Assembly (NCBI GenBank): GCA_016210545.1
Contig: JACQTY010000040.1
Span: 1 to 46,821, forward strand
Direction of reading: 5' to 3'
Length of the DNA stretch: 46,821 bases
From: Chloroflexota bacterium
GTDB taxonomy: Bacteria; Chloroflexota; Dehalococcoidia; JACVQG01
Below are positions 25,226 to 33,371 of this stretch, piece by piece. The notes under the pieces were generated by a model. The model was not told the DNA's origin and did no database searches. It saw nothing but the letters and a program-made list of their open reading frames with translations. Made by a program: the position numbers and the translations under genes. Position 1 is the first letter of the stretch, and each line of letters opens with the position of its first letter.

Positions 25226-27417
25226 AGGCCAACTCCCTCTTGCTTGTCTCGCAATCGCCCGAGCGGAGGCGTCTTTTGCCGCCGACCGGACAAGTACCAG
25301 AGAACGCCAACCCCCACCCCAGCCGTGCCAGATAGGAAATAACCGAATAGAAGGATAGCATACCTGCTATGGTAAAGCAAATCCCGTTGGCCGTTACCGG
25401 ACGTGACAAAGGCGTTGGTGACTTCGAGGTTAGCCACCCCCGGGGCGCCATTCAGCCGCCATGCCGGGTCGTAGGGCAACGCGGCCACCAGGTACTTACC
25501 CGTGACTGGCCCCACGTCGTAGCGCACCGGCGACAGTCGCTGGTATTCAACAGGCTGGAAACCATCGGTCGTTCTCACGTCCGGCTTCGGAATCCCCATC
25601 TGGGACGTCTGCCCGTCCAGGATGAAGACCGCGTCGAGCAGGTCCACATCCGGTCGGCCAACAGCATCCAGCAACTGTGGCCACCCGGACGATAACCGAG
25701 ACGCGTCCACAGAGTAGAACGGCGCAACGGGGTGAAGGTTTTCCAGGAGCACCAGCCGTCCGTTCTCCAGGACGACCTTCAGATCGTTCTGACCCCGAAG
25801 GAAGTCGTATTCTTTGTAGTCCGCCTCCTTCGCCAGGATGACGTACTTTATGTTCATAGGGGCTAGCAATTCGCCCAGGCTCGTGACCCGATCTCTATTC
25901 CTGAGCAGAAACGACACATAGTGCTGGGCGGGATCGGTAGACTCGTTGTCAATTGGGCCAACCTCCAGGCTCTCACTCTGGAGCACCGGCCTATCGAAGA
26001 ACCACTTGGCCGGCGTGGCCAATGTCCGTCCAGTCCACGAGAAGGACATGAAGCCATGCCAGGGCAGAAAAAGGACGGTGAAATCTCCCGGTTGCCTGTT
26101 GAGGAAATCGTTCGCCTCCAGCCATTCGATCGGGTACTGCGCAGGCCTGAGCTGCCCCTTGAAACCCCACAGCATGTTCAGTGAATAGGCGAACGGCAAC
26201 GCCAGTACCGCGACTACCAGCGCCACACTGCCGGTTTTCAGCCCCAGCCGGGGACGGCCCGCCTTCGGACGGAGTTGCAACCAGATCTCTTCTGCGCCCA
26301 GCGCGCCCAGGTAGCAATAGGCCAGCACCAGGAGAGCCACCAACTTTTGGGAATCCCGGAAGGCGCGGAGGAAGAACAGGTTATTGAACATGAACTCGTA
26401 GGCGGGCGCGAAGAAGGGGGAGCTGGCGCCACTGCCCAGAAGGAGGGCGCCAAGTCCTATCAGGCCTGCTGCCTTAACTCCGCTGCCCAGCTTTTCGTCC
26501 CCGAACTTGCTCAAAAAACCGTGGACGGCCAGGAAGACGAATACAAGAGCAATGAGATACCAGAACGGAAGCACCTGTGATATGTATGTGACTCCTCCTC
26601 TCCAGAAGCCGTGCATAGAGGCAATCGCCCAGAACACGCTGCCCCCTGCCGTCAAGGGCCTCGCGGAGAAAACCTCCAGATCAGCGCGGCCTATTTGGTG
26701 AAGAAAGCCAGATTTGTGAGTGAAGGCAGGAAGCAACCAATAAAAACTGACGGCGGCGACCGTCGCCGCAAAGACGAGCCCATAAGCAAGGTGAGGGAAC
26801 ATGGTCCGACGCGCCCTCTCCCGGTTGAACGCACGGGCAGCATGCCACAGGACGATGACCACCTGGGCAGCCAGCGTCATAACCATCATGTGCGGGCTGA
26901 ATACACCGACAAGAGACAGCAACAAGGCGGCGGCTACGGCCTTCTTCACTCCAGGGCGCTGAGCAAAGGAGAGCGCGGCCTTGATGGCCAGTGGCGCCAG
27001 GGCATACCCAGCCAGGAACTGCCACTGCCCGGCCATAAAGCGGACGTAGACAAAGGGGTTCAACACATAGAGGATACCGGAGAAACACTTAGCCCACAGG
27101 CTCCGGGCGGGGCTGAGCCGGTGAGCAGAGTAGCCTGCCAGGAAGAGAATCCCGACAAGCAAGAGCTTTTGCACCAGCCACAGGGGAACGAGGCGACCCA
27201 GTAGAGATATGAGCGCCCAGGCGGGCAATTCCCCCCAGATATCGGCCCTTGTGCCGTAAAACCACTCGGCCAGCTTGATTTCCGGGCTGAAGACCATGTC
27301 CAGGGTAAGAATAAAGCCCGGCAGCAGCAACGGGCCGAGTACCAGCAGCGGTACCGTGGCGTACAGTATGAATGGGATTGCCCGGGCCACGAAGGTGGCG
27401 CCCTGCGACCTACCCAC
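25222..27417 (-). CDS. Large polytopic membrane protein, GT-C/YfhO-like
   Basis: This 731-residue protein has about a dozen hydrophobic segments over residues 10-420, then a soluble domain, and a final helix near the C-terminus (YAILLFGYFLSGTAGVGVGVLWYL). The first loop after helix 1 (LTLDMVFSPEI) has an acidic residue at the position where GT-C transferases often carry the catalytic Asp. The layout resembles YfhO and AftD-like membrane glycosyltransferases, but I see no diagnostic signature, so the family call is tentative. The GTG start at 27417 overlaps the end of the polyprenol-phosphate sugar synthase gene by eight bases. It probably uses a polyprenyl-phosphate sugar on the outer face. 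Confidence 0.7.
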   Translation of the reverse strand: MGRSQGATFVARAIPFILYATVPLLVLGPLLLPGFILTLDMVFSPEIKLAEWFYGTRADIWGELPAWALISLLGRLVPLWLVQKLLLVGILFLAGYSAHRLSPARSLWAKCFSGILYVLNPFVYVRFMAGQWQFLAGYALAPLAIKAALSFAQRPGVKKAVAAALLLSLVGVFSPHMMVMTLAAQVVIVLWHAARAFNRERARRTMFPHLAYGLVFAATVAAVSFYWLLPAFTHKSGFLHQIGRADLEVFSARPLTAGGSVFWAIASMHGFWRGGVTYISQVLPFWYLIALVFVFLAVHGFLSKFGDEKLGSGVKAAGLIGLGALLLGSGASSPFFAPAYEFMFNNLFFLRAFRDSQKLVALLVLAYCYLGALGAEEIWLQLRPKAGRPRLGLKTGSVALVVAVLALPFAYSLNMLWGFKGQLRPAQYPIEWLEANDFLNRQPGDFTVLFLPWHGFMSFSWTGRTLATPAKWFFDRPVLQSESLEVGPIDNESTDPAQHYVSFLLRNRDRVTSLGELLAPMNIKYVILAKEADYKEYDFLRGQNDLKVVLENGRLVLLENLHPVAPFYSVDASRLSSGWPQLLDAVGRPDVDLLDAVFILDGQTSQMGIPKPDVRTTDGFQPVEYQRLSPVRYDVGPVTGKYLVAALPYDPAWRLNGAPGVANLEVTNAFVTSGNGQRDLLYHSRYAILLFGYFLSGTAGVGVGVLWYLSGRRQKTPPLGRLRDKQEGVGL

Positions 27418-28111
27418 TCACCCGTTCCCGGCGGTAGCGGCGAAAGCGCCAGCACAGCTTGAGGAATTCCTTGACCTCACCCTGGTTCAGCTTCGATTGG
27501 CCCCGCAGCCGGTTGATGAAAATTATGGGGACCTCTTTCACCCTGGCCCGGGGTGACCTGGCCAGCACCTCGAGAAGGAGCTTATACCCTCTAGTCGAGA
27601 GCTTGCCCCTCAAGCCCTCCATCAGTTCGCGGCGGTACATGACATATCCCGAGGTGGTGTCCTTGACCGGTACACCAACGAGGACTCTGGCTATCAGAAT
27701 GGCGACGCGGCTAGCCATGTGTCTGGACAGCGGCCAGCCCAGTATCTTGCCGCCTTTTACGTACCTCGATCCGATGATGATATCAGCGTTCGAGAATGCC
27801 GCGATCATATCAGGCAGGGTCTCCGCGTCGTGGGAGAGGTCAGCATCCATCATGCCAACGAATTCACCTTCGGCCTGCTTCATGCCATCCAATACCGCCG
27901 TCCCGAGCCCCAACTTCCCCGGACGTTGCAGCAGTTTGACGCGGTTATCCCGAGACTGGAGTTCTTTGATGGCAGCAGCGGTGCCGTCGGGGCTGTTGTC
28001 ATCGACGAAGATGATCTCGAAATCGCTGATGACGGAGGCCACGCGCCTGAACAGGGGACCAACATTTTCCCGTTCATTGTAGGTCGGTACGATTAGAGAC
28101 AGTTGAGGCAT
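27410..28111 (-). CDS. Polyprenol-phosphate mannose/glucose synthase-like GT2 (DPM1-like)
   Basis: This 233-residue soluble GT2 enzyme closely follows the DPM1/Ppm1 pattern: LSLIVPTYNERENVGPLF, IIFVDDNSPDGTAAAI, RPGKLGLGTAVLDGM, the metal site MMDADLSHD, DIIIGSRYVKGG and TSGYVMYRREL. It would transfer a hexose from a nucleotide sugar to polyprenyl phosphate on the cytoplasmic face, making the donor used by the operon's GT-C enzymes. It lacks C-terminal membrane helices, so GtrA in the same operon may provide the membrane partner. It is the first gene of the eight-gene operon and has its own promoter. No ribosome site is seen before the ATG. Confidence 0.9.
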   Translation of the reverse strand: MPQLSLIVPTYNERENVGPLFRRVASVISDFEIIFVDDNSPDGTAAAIKELQSRDNRVKLLQRPGKLGLGTAVLDGMKQAEGEFVGMMDADLSHDAETLPDMIAAFSNADIIIGSRYVKGGKILGWPLSRHMASRVAILIARVLVGVPVKDTTSGYVMYRRELMEGLRGKLSTRGYKLLLEVLARSPRARVKEVPIIFINRLRGQSKLNQGEVKEFLKLCWRFRRYRRERVSG

Positions 28112-28128
28112 AAGAAGTTCTAGAGCGG

Positions 28129-28158
28129 ATTATATAGTAAGAGAGACGGCATAGTCAA
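28129..28158 (-). promoter_or_regulatory. Near-consensus promoter of the eight-gene glycan operon
   Basis: On the minus strand, TTGACT (28153-28158) and TATAAT (28129-28134) are 18 bp apart. Transcription should start about 10 bases before the ATG at 28111, where no ribosome-binding sequence fits. The rest of the 235-bp gap up to proA (28112-28346) shows nothing else clear. Confidence 0.75.
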
Positions 28159-28346
28159 TCCTTCCAGTGGCAGGCTTCAGACGACGGGCCTGTCTTCAGG
28201 ACCGCGTCTCACTATTGGATTGGTCACATTCAGAACCAGCGGATTCTGTCTGGCTGGGATAATACCCGGGCAAGCTCCTAGCCAAGAACGGGTGTTTGTG
28301 GTAGGCTTTTGATAGTTGCCAAACGCAATTCCAACGGGGTGATGCC

Positions 28347-29624
28347 ATGACAATTGTCGCTAATGAGCTGGAAGTAAAAGGACAGGCCGCCCGGGCAGCC
28401 GCCCGCAAAATGGCGTTCCTTCCCACCGAGGTCAAGAACAAGGCTCTTCTCAGCATCGCTGAGACGCTGAGCACGCAAGAGGCCGCCATCCTGACAGCCA
28501 ACAAGAAGGACTACGAGGCGGGCCTGGCAGCCAGCATGAGCGAAGCGCTTCTGGACCGTCTCCTTCTGAACCGCAACCGGCTCCAGGGTATGGCCAGCGA
28601 TGTAAGGTCTCTGGCCGCCCTTCCCGATCCCGTGGGCGAGGTCTTCGATATGCACACCCTCCCCAACGGGCTAACCGTTGGCCGCAAACGGGTGCCCCTG
28701 GGCGTTATTGGCGCCATTTACGAGAGCCGACCCAATGTGACTGTGGACATCTCCGCTTTGTGCCTCAAATCGGGCAACGCTGTAATCCTCCGAGGCGGTA
28801 AGGAAGCGCTGAATTCCAACGCCGCCCTGGCCCATGCGGTCCAACAAGCAGCAGTGAAGGCTGGGGTACCCCAGGACGCTGTCCAGTTCGTCGAGAACAC
28901 CGACCGCTCCCTGGTCGGCGAGATGCTCCAGATGAAGGACACTATAGACCTGCTTATCCCCAGGGGCGGGGAAGGGCTGATCCGCTTTGTCCGGGACAAC
29001 GCCAGTATGCCGGTGGTGGCCGGGGGCATCGGTGTATGCCACACCTACGTGGACAGCACGGCCGACCTGGACAAGGCCGTGGCCATCGTGTACAACGCCA
29101 AGGTGCAGCGTCCCACCGTGTGCAACGCCCTCGACACCGTCCTGGTGCACCGGGACATGGCCCAGCGTTTCCTGCCCAGGCTGGCCTACGAGCTGGGCAA
29201 GGCCGGCGTCGAGCTCCACGCCGACGAAGAAGCCTTGAACATCCTCAACCGGGAGCCGGCGGTGAAGGCCATCCCCGCCACACCTGAGGACTGGGGCAAG
29301 GAGTTCCTTGCCCTCATTGCTGCCGTCAAGGTGGTGAATTCCTTAGACGAGGCGCTGGCCCACATTGACCGCTACGGCTCCGGGCACTCCGAAGCCATAG
29401 TTACCGAGAACTACACCGTGGCGCAGCGTTTCCTCAACGAAGTGGACGCAGCCTGCGTATACGTGAACGCCAGCACCCGCTTCACCGACGGCGGGCAATT
29501 CGGCCTCGGGGCTGAGGTGGGTATCTCTACCCAGAAACTTCACGCCCGCGGGCCTATGGGGCTGAAGGAACTAACCAGCTACAAGTGGATAGTCTACGGA
29601 CAGGGGCAGGTGAGACCGGGATAG
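28347..29624 (+). CDS. proA: Glutamate-5-semialdehyde dehydrogenase (gamma-glutamyl phosphate reductase)
   Basis: This 425-residue NADPH-dependent enzyme reduces gamma-glutamyl phosphate to glutamate 5-semialdehyde, the second step of proline synthesis. Family features are RKRVPLGVIGAIYESRPNVTVD, CLKSGNAVILRGGKEA, IDLLIPRGGEGLIRFV, the catalytic Cys in QRPTVCNALDT, and the C-terminal TDGGQFGLGAEVGIST and ARGPMGLKELTSYKW. Length is normal. GGGGTGA precedes the ATG. proB and proC are not in this window, so the gene stands apart from its pathway. The next gene, 42 bp on, is unrelated but may share the transcript. Confidence 0.95.
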   Translation: MTIVANELEVKGQAARAAARKMAFLPTEVKNKALLSIAETLSTQEAAILTANKKDYEAGLAASMSEALLDRLLLNRNRLQGMASDVRSLAALPDPVGEVFDMHTLPNGLTVGRKRVPLGVIGAIYESRPNVTVDISALCLKSGNAVILRGGKEALNSNAALAHAVQQAAVKAGVPQDAVQFVENTDRSLVGEMLQMKDTIDLLIPRGGEGLIRFVRDNASMPVVAGGIGVCHTYVDSTADLDKAVAIVYNAKVQRPTVCNALDTVLVHRDMAQRFLPRLAYELGKAGVELHADEEALNILNREPAVKAIPATPEDWGKEFLALIAAVKVVNSLDEALAHIDRYGSGHSEAIVTENYTVAQRFLNEVDAACVYVNASTRFTDGGQFGLGAEVGISTQKLHARGPMGLKELTSYKWIVYGQGQVRPG

Positions 29625-29666
29625 ATCGGGAATACAACACCGTCAGGAACCGAAAAGGAGGACCAC

Positions 29667-31421
29667 TTGCAATTCCTCCTGGGACCCCAGCGCACCTCAT
29701 TATTCCTGCTCATCGCCGAGATCATAGTCCTGCTCGGCCTCTTCTACGGCTTCTACCTGATACGCTTCCGGCGAAAGGCCAAGGCCCACCATCACAACCA
29801 GACCACTTTTGTGTTAGTAAACCTGGGCCTTATCCTGCTGGTGATGGTCTTCGGGTTCTACCGTTACGTCGTCCAGGGAGGCGCCGCCAGCCCGGCAGTC
29901 GCCCGGATGATGATAGGTCACGCTGCTGTGGGGACTGTGGCCGAATTGATGGGGATCTACATCCTTATTGGAATGGGCAACCGCTTGCCCGAACGGCTGC
30001 AGATTACCAAGCCCAGGGGCATAATGCGGCTGACTCTGGCGCTGTGGACCCTGGCGGCTATTGGCGGCTTCGTCATCTATTACGCTCAGTATATAGCCAC
30101 AGCCCCTTCCGGTAAGCAAACGGGAACATCGACTCCTGCGCCATTCCCGACCACTGTCGGGGCCTTTGCCCTGGCAGGCTGGTCCGACAGGGAAGGGCCA
30201 AATGACAGCCTTACTCTGATAGTGGCCGACCTGCCGCCTCAAGCTTACGGTACGGTCTACCAGGGGTGGCTCGTGTCCAGCGCTTCCGCTGTTTTTGAGT
30301 CCCTGGGCATCCTGGAGGTCTCTGGAGATGGGACTGGCCTTCTAGCCTATCGTTCCCCGGGCGCCATTAATCTTCTCGGCGCCTATGACCGAGTATTAGT
30401 CACGGAGGAGAAGTCGCCGGCCGGCAAAGCGGGGCCATCTACTTCTACTGTGCTTGCCGGGAAAATGCCTTCGCAGGCTGGGATCCACCTCCAGCACCTG
30501 CTGGTCCAGGTACCCGGCTCACCGCTCGGCCTGGGTTCAGTGGATGCTTTGCGCCTCCACATGTTCGCCCTGGTAGTCCACTCCAATGAGATAGAGTCTG
30601 CCCGCAGGCGGGGCAATCTGGACTCGATGAAACGTCACGCGGAGCACGTCATCAACCTGGTCGAGGGCCAGTCGGGAAAGGACTACGGCGACCTGAACCG
30701 GGATGGATTTGTTCAGGACCCCGGAGACGGTTACGGGCTTCTGGCGTACGCCGCGCTCGCCTCTGCACAGGCCAGGTTGGCCAACGATGCCGCGGACGCC
30801 ACACCAGCTATCGCGACCCACGCCCCGCACGTAATCACCACAGCAGATAACATCAGCAAATGGGCAACACAGGTCAGAGACCATGCCCTGACGGTCATCA
30901 ATGCCGCCAGCCTCCAGGGAATGGAGTCCACCACAACCAACTCGATGACTCTCTCGGCCCGCGCCCTGGCGGGCTACGATGGAAACGACGACGGCGTGAT
31001 TTCTCCAATCCCCAATGAGGGCGGACTCGTGCAGCTACAGGCTCATGCTAAGATGATGGCCACGTTGGTCCTCCGGGCTGGACCGGGGGTCCCCATGCAG
31101 ACTCTCCGGCAGGCCACTCCGCCGGCACGGCCCACACCGACTCCGTCACCCGGCCCACAGACGGCGACGGTGCTGATGGAGGAGTTCGTGTACAAGGAGA
31201 AAACCATGATCATCAAGAAGGGCACTACCGTGATCTGGGTCAACAACGACCAGGCCGCACACAATGTCGTCCACGACGCCGGGGGGTTCAGGTCTGGCAG
31301 CCTGGCCAGGGGCGCTACTTACTCATTCAGCTTTAATGAGGCGGGGAGATTCCCTTACTTCTGCGAGTTCCACGGGGACAAAGGTGGAATAGACATGGCG
31401 GGCCTCGTGGTCGTGGACTGA
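29667..31421 (+). CDS. Membrane-anchored multidomain protein with C-terminal cupredoxin
   Basis: This 584-residue protein combines several parts. Residues 1-145 hold four hydrophobic helices with conserved His positions (KAHHHNQTTFVLVNLG, MIGHAAVGTVAELMGIYILIG), resembling the DUF420 family of small membrane proteins. Residues 165-270 resemble the extracytoplasmic domain of RskA-type anti-sigma factors (QGWLVSSASAVFESLGILEV). Residues 290-450 are helical with two Ca-binding-like loops (DLNRDGFVQDPGDG, DGNDDGVISP). After a Pro/Thr linker, residues 495-584 form a plastocyanin-like domain with type 1 copper ligands visible as AAHNVVHD and CEFHGDKGGIDM. The start is a TTG with AAAAGGAGG five bases upstream. 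Electron transfer or copper sensing outside the cell is plausible but unproven. Confidence 0.8.
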   Translation: MQFLLGPQRTSLFLLIAEIIVLLGLFYGFYLIRFRRKAKAHHHNQTTFVLVNLGLILLVMVFGFYRYVVQGGAASPAVARMMIGHAAVGTVAELMGIYILIGMGNRLPERLQITKPRGIMRLTLALWTLAAIGGFVIYYAQYIATAPSGKQTGTSTPAPFPTTVGAFALAGWSDREGPNDSLTLIVADLPPQAYGTVYQGWLVSSASAVFESLGILEVSGDGTGLLAYRSPGAINLLGAYDRVLVTEEKSPAGKAGPSTSTVLAGKMPSQAGIHLQHLLVQVPGSPLGLGSVDALRLHMFALVVHSNEIESARRRGNLDSMKRHAEHVINLVEGQSGKDYGDLNRDGFVQDPGDGYGLLAYAALASAQARLANDAADATPAIATHAPHVITTADNISKWATQVRDHALTVINAASLQGMESTTTNSMTLSARALAGYDGNDDGVISPIPNEGGLVQLQAHAKMMATLVLRAGPGVPMQTLRQATPPARPTPTPSPGPQTATVLMEEFVYKEKTMIIKKGTTVIWVNNDQAAHNVVHDAGGFRSGSLARGATYSFSFNEAGRFPYFCEFHGDKGGIDMAGLVVVD

Positions 31422-31722
31422 AGGGGGGCAGTTGTGGGCGCCCCTGGAGTGGGTAGGTACAGCGGCGCACCGATGACCCGTGGGGGGCCGTGAAAAGAAG
31501 CAGCAGCAAGATCCCCCGTCCCGTGCGCCTGGGGCGCCTCGGGACACCCCCTTTACTAAAGGGAGCGAAGTGGGCTTCACGCCCACATCCGCACATGCAC
31601 CACGTCCCACCTCAGTCGTGGAAGATGACATAAAGTCAGGTGTTTGCCTCGACGCAAGTCAAATGATCCTTGTGGTGCCGCAGAGCTATCCCGCTCTTCC
31701 CCAACAAGAGTTCAGAAACCGG
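31422..31722. repeat. Repeat-bearing gap between convergent genes
   Basis: No gene is visible. It contains CCCCCTTTACTAAAGGG (31547-31563) and GTGGGCTTCACGCCCAC, a short hairpin suitable as a terminator between the cupredoxin gene and the activase gene. Confidence 0.5.
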
Positions 31723-32502
31723 TCACGCCAGCCCGCCGGCCAGCAGCGCCGCGCCCAGCGCCCCTGTTAGCAGCGGGTCCGGCGGCACGAGTAGCTTCTC
31801 GCCCAGCCTGGACTCGATGGCCTTCACCAGACCCTGGTCTCTGGCCCCCCCGCCAGTGAAAGCCACCTCTTTCTCCAGGCGGACCCTTTGCACCAACGAG
31901 ACTACCTTTACAGCCATCGAGTCGTGCACGCCCGCCATGATGTCCTCTTTGGAAGCCCCCTCGGCGATGCGGGAGATGGCCTCCGACTCGGCGAAGACAG
32001 CGCAGCTAGTAGTGAACTGGACCACTTCCCTGGACCTGGCGGACAGGACGGCGAATTCCTCCAGCGGCGTCTGCAGCACTCGCGCCATCACCTCCAGAAA
32101 GCGGCCGCTCCCCGAGGCGCACTTCTCGCTCACCACGAAGTCGACAGCCTCCCCCTGGAGGTTCACCTTCATCACCCGCGTCGCCTGTCCACCCATGTCT
32201 ATGACCGTTCTCACCTGGGGAAAGAAGTGATGCACCCCTTTGGAATGTGCGGATATCTCGGTGGCTCTCCCCGCCTCATAGGGGACGTTGGCTGCGCCGG
32301 ACCCGGTAACGACAATCCTGGCGAGCTCACTTGTTGATAGGCCCGCCCGGGCCAGGATCGCCCCCAGCACGGTCTCCGCCGCCTTTCGGTAGTCCCCGCC
32401 GGAGCGAATGACTTCGGAGCCGGCCATGACACCGTCCTTCACCACCACCGCTTTGGCCGTCACCGAGCCGATGTCTACGCCCGCTATCCAGATTACTGCC
32501 AC
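31723..32502 (-). CDS. BadF/BadG/HgdC-type ATPase activator
   Basis: This 259-residue ASKHA-fold ATPase is of the type that activates 2-hydroxyacyl-CoA dehydratases and benzoyl-CoA reductases by ATP-driven electron injection. It shows IAGVDIGSVTAKAVVV (phosphate 1), VVTGSGAANVPYE, TVIDMGGQATRVMKV (phosphate 2), and the two cluster cysteines in SEKCASGSGRFLE and TTSCAVFAESE that hold a [4Fe-4S] across the dimer. The adenosine motif is VAFTGGGARDQGLV. The usual dehydratase or reductase subunits (HgdA/B or BcrB/C-like) are not adjacent, so its partner is unknown. The start is a GTG with weak GAGAG upstream. It lies 14 bp after the PIN gene and may be read from that operon. Confidence 0.9.
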   Translation of the reverse strand: MAVIWIAGVDIGSVTAKAVVVKDGVMAGSEVIRSGGDYRKAAETVLGAILARAGLSTSELARIVVTGSGAANVPYEAGRATEISAHSKGVHHFFPQVRTVIDMGGQATRVMKVNLQGEAVDFVVSEKCASGSGRFLEVMARVLQTPLEEFAVLSARSREVVQFTTSCAVFAESEAISRIAEGASKEDIMAGVHDSMAVKVVSLVQRVRLEKEVAFTGGGARDQGLVKAIESRLGEKLLVPPDPLLTGALGAALLAGGLA

Positions 32503-32516
32503 GCTCTCAACCCCGA

Positions 32517-32948
32517 CTATGATACAACATCAATGGCTTCCAGGCCCTCCGCCACGACGGCCAGCGCCAAACGGCTATCGGCTGTCATAAAGAACAGATG
32601 CGGGGTGGTATGCTTCACAACCTTGGCCGACGCCAGGTGCAATGCGTCCAGGGCCCGCAAGCCACTGCTCTCGGTCAGAGCCGCCGCGCTCCTGATCAGG
32701 AGGTCGTCAACTTCTATGATGTAATAGCTGTCCCATTCTGCGTTGAGGCTGCCTATCGTCTCCCGATATTGGGTCAAAGAGAGGTCCTTTTGCCGGTACT
32801 TTCTGGCAAAAGCTGAACAGGCTTCCACGTAGGCCAGGACAGAAATGCAAATTACACTCGCGTCTTCAGAAACGCGTCGAACATGCTCGGAACCAGGTTC
32901 GTCGAGATAAAGCTTCACCAGCGCGCTGGTGTCGAGATAAAGGTTCAA
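32517..32948 (-). CDS. PIN-domain toxin paired with a Phd-type antitoxin
   Basis: This 143-residue PIN protein has its acidic residues in place: D6 (LYLDTSALVKLY), E42 (YVEACSAF), D101 (LRALDALHLASA) and D124 (MTADSRL). LDTSALVKLYLDEPGS is typical of VapC-like toxins, which cleave RNA. The start is a TTG at 32948 that overlaps the antitoxin stop by four bases (TTGA), so coupling sets the start. It differs clearly from the PIN protein near 3 kb and has a different class of antitoxin. The activase gene follows 14 bp downstream. Confidence 0.87.
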   Translation of the reverse strand: MNLYLDTSALVKLYLDEPGSEHVRRVSEDASVICISVLAYVEACSAFARKYRQKDLSLTQYRETIGSLNAEWDSYYIIEVDDLLIRSAAALTESSGLRALDALHLASAKVVKHTTPHLFFMTADSRLALAVVAEGLEAIDVVS

Positions 32949-33217
32949 CCTCGCTCCTCAATGACTATTTCTGCTGCAGATTTGCCACCCACGCGAGGTG
33001 GATTGGCCGCCCCTTTCGGTTTGCCCCCCGCCCAGGAAGCACGGCCTTCGGCTACCAGCCGTCTCAGTGCTTCATCGGGATCTTTCTCGGAAGGAGGCGG
33101 AAGCAACATGGCTACAGAAGTCCCTCTATCGGTAACTACCACCGTCTCCCCGCTCTGGGCGCGCTTCAAATAATGGCTCAGTCGGTTCCTGAGCTGTCTC
33201 ACACCAACCTTCTGCAT
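32945..33217 (-). CDS. Phd/YefM-family antitoxin
   Basis: This 90-residue protein begins with the Phd/YefM fold (MQKVGVRQLRNRLSHYLKRAQSGETVVVTDRGTSVAMLLP). A C-terminal tail rich in Gly, Ala and charge follows and should neutralise the PIN toxin. Such antitoxins bind palindromes and autorepress. AAGGGGTGA precedes the ATG at 33217, and a strong promoter with embedded palindromes lies just upstream. The four-base overlap with the toxin gene shows they form one unit. Confidence 0.87.
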   Translation of the reverse strand: MQKVGVRQLRNRLSHYLKRAQSGETVVVTDRGTSVAMLLPPPSEKDPDEALRRLVAEGRASWAGGKPKGAANPPRVGGKSAAEIVIEERG

Positions 33218-33236
33218 ACGTCACCCCTTGTAGCAA

Positions 33237-33266
33237 CATTATACCATAATGTGTACACAATATCAA
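33237..33266 (-). promoter_or_regulatory. Promoter with overlapping palindromic operators, Phd-PIN operon
   Basis: On the minus strand, TTGATA (33261-33266) and perfect TATAAT (33238-33243) are 17 bp apart. A perfect palindrome TGTGTACACA (33250-33259) fills the spacer, and CATTAT-GGT-ATAATG (33237-33251) covers the -10. Binding by the antitoxin at either would block RNA polymerase. Regulation is inferred. Confidence 0.7.
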
Positions 33267-33371
33267 GGGAGACGTGGTGGCTTCAGGGTCTTTTCATTGT
33301 TGTCAGACGACTTTGCAAACGCGGAATTGTAGGGTGCGTGAAGCGAAGCGGAACATACCATGCGGCCAGGA

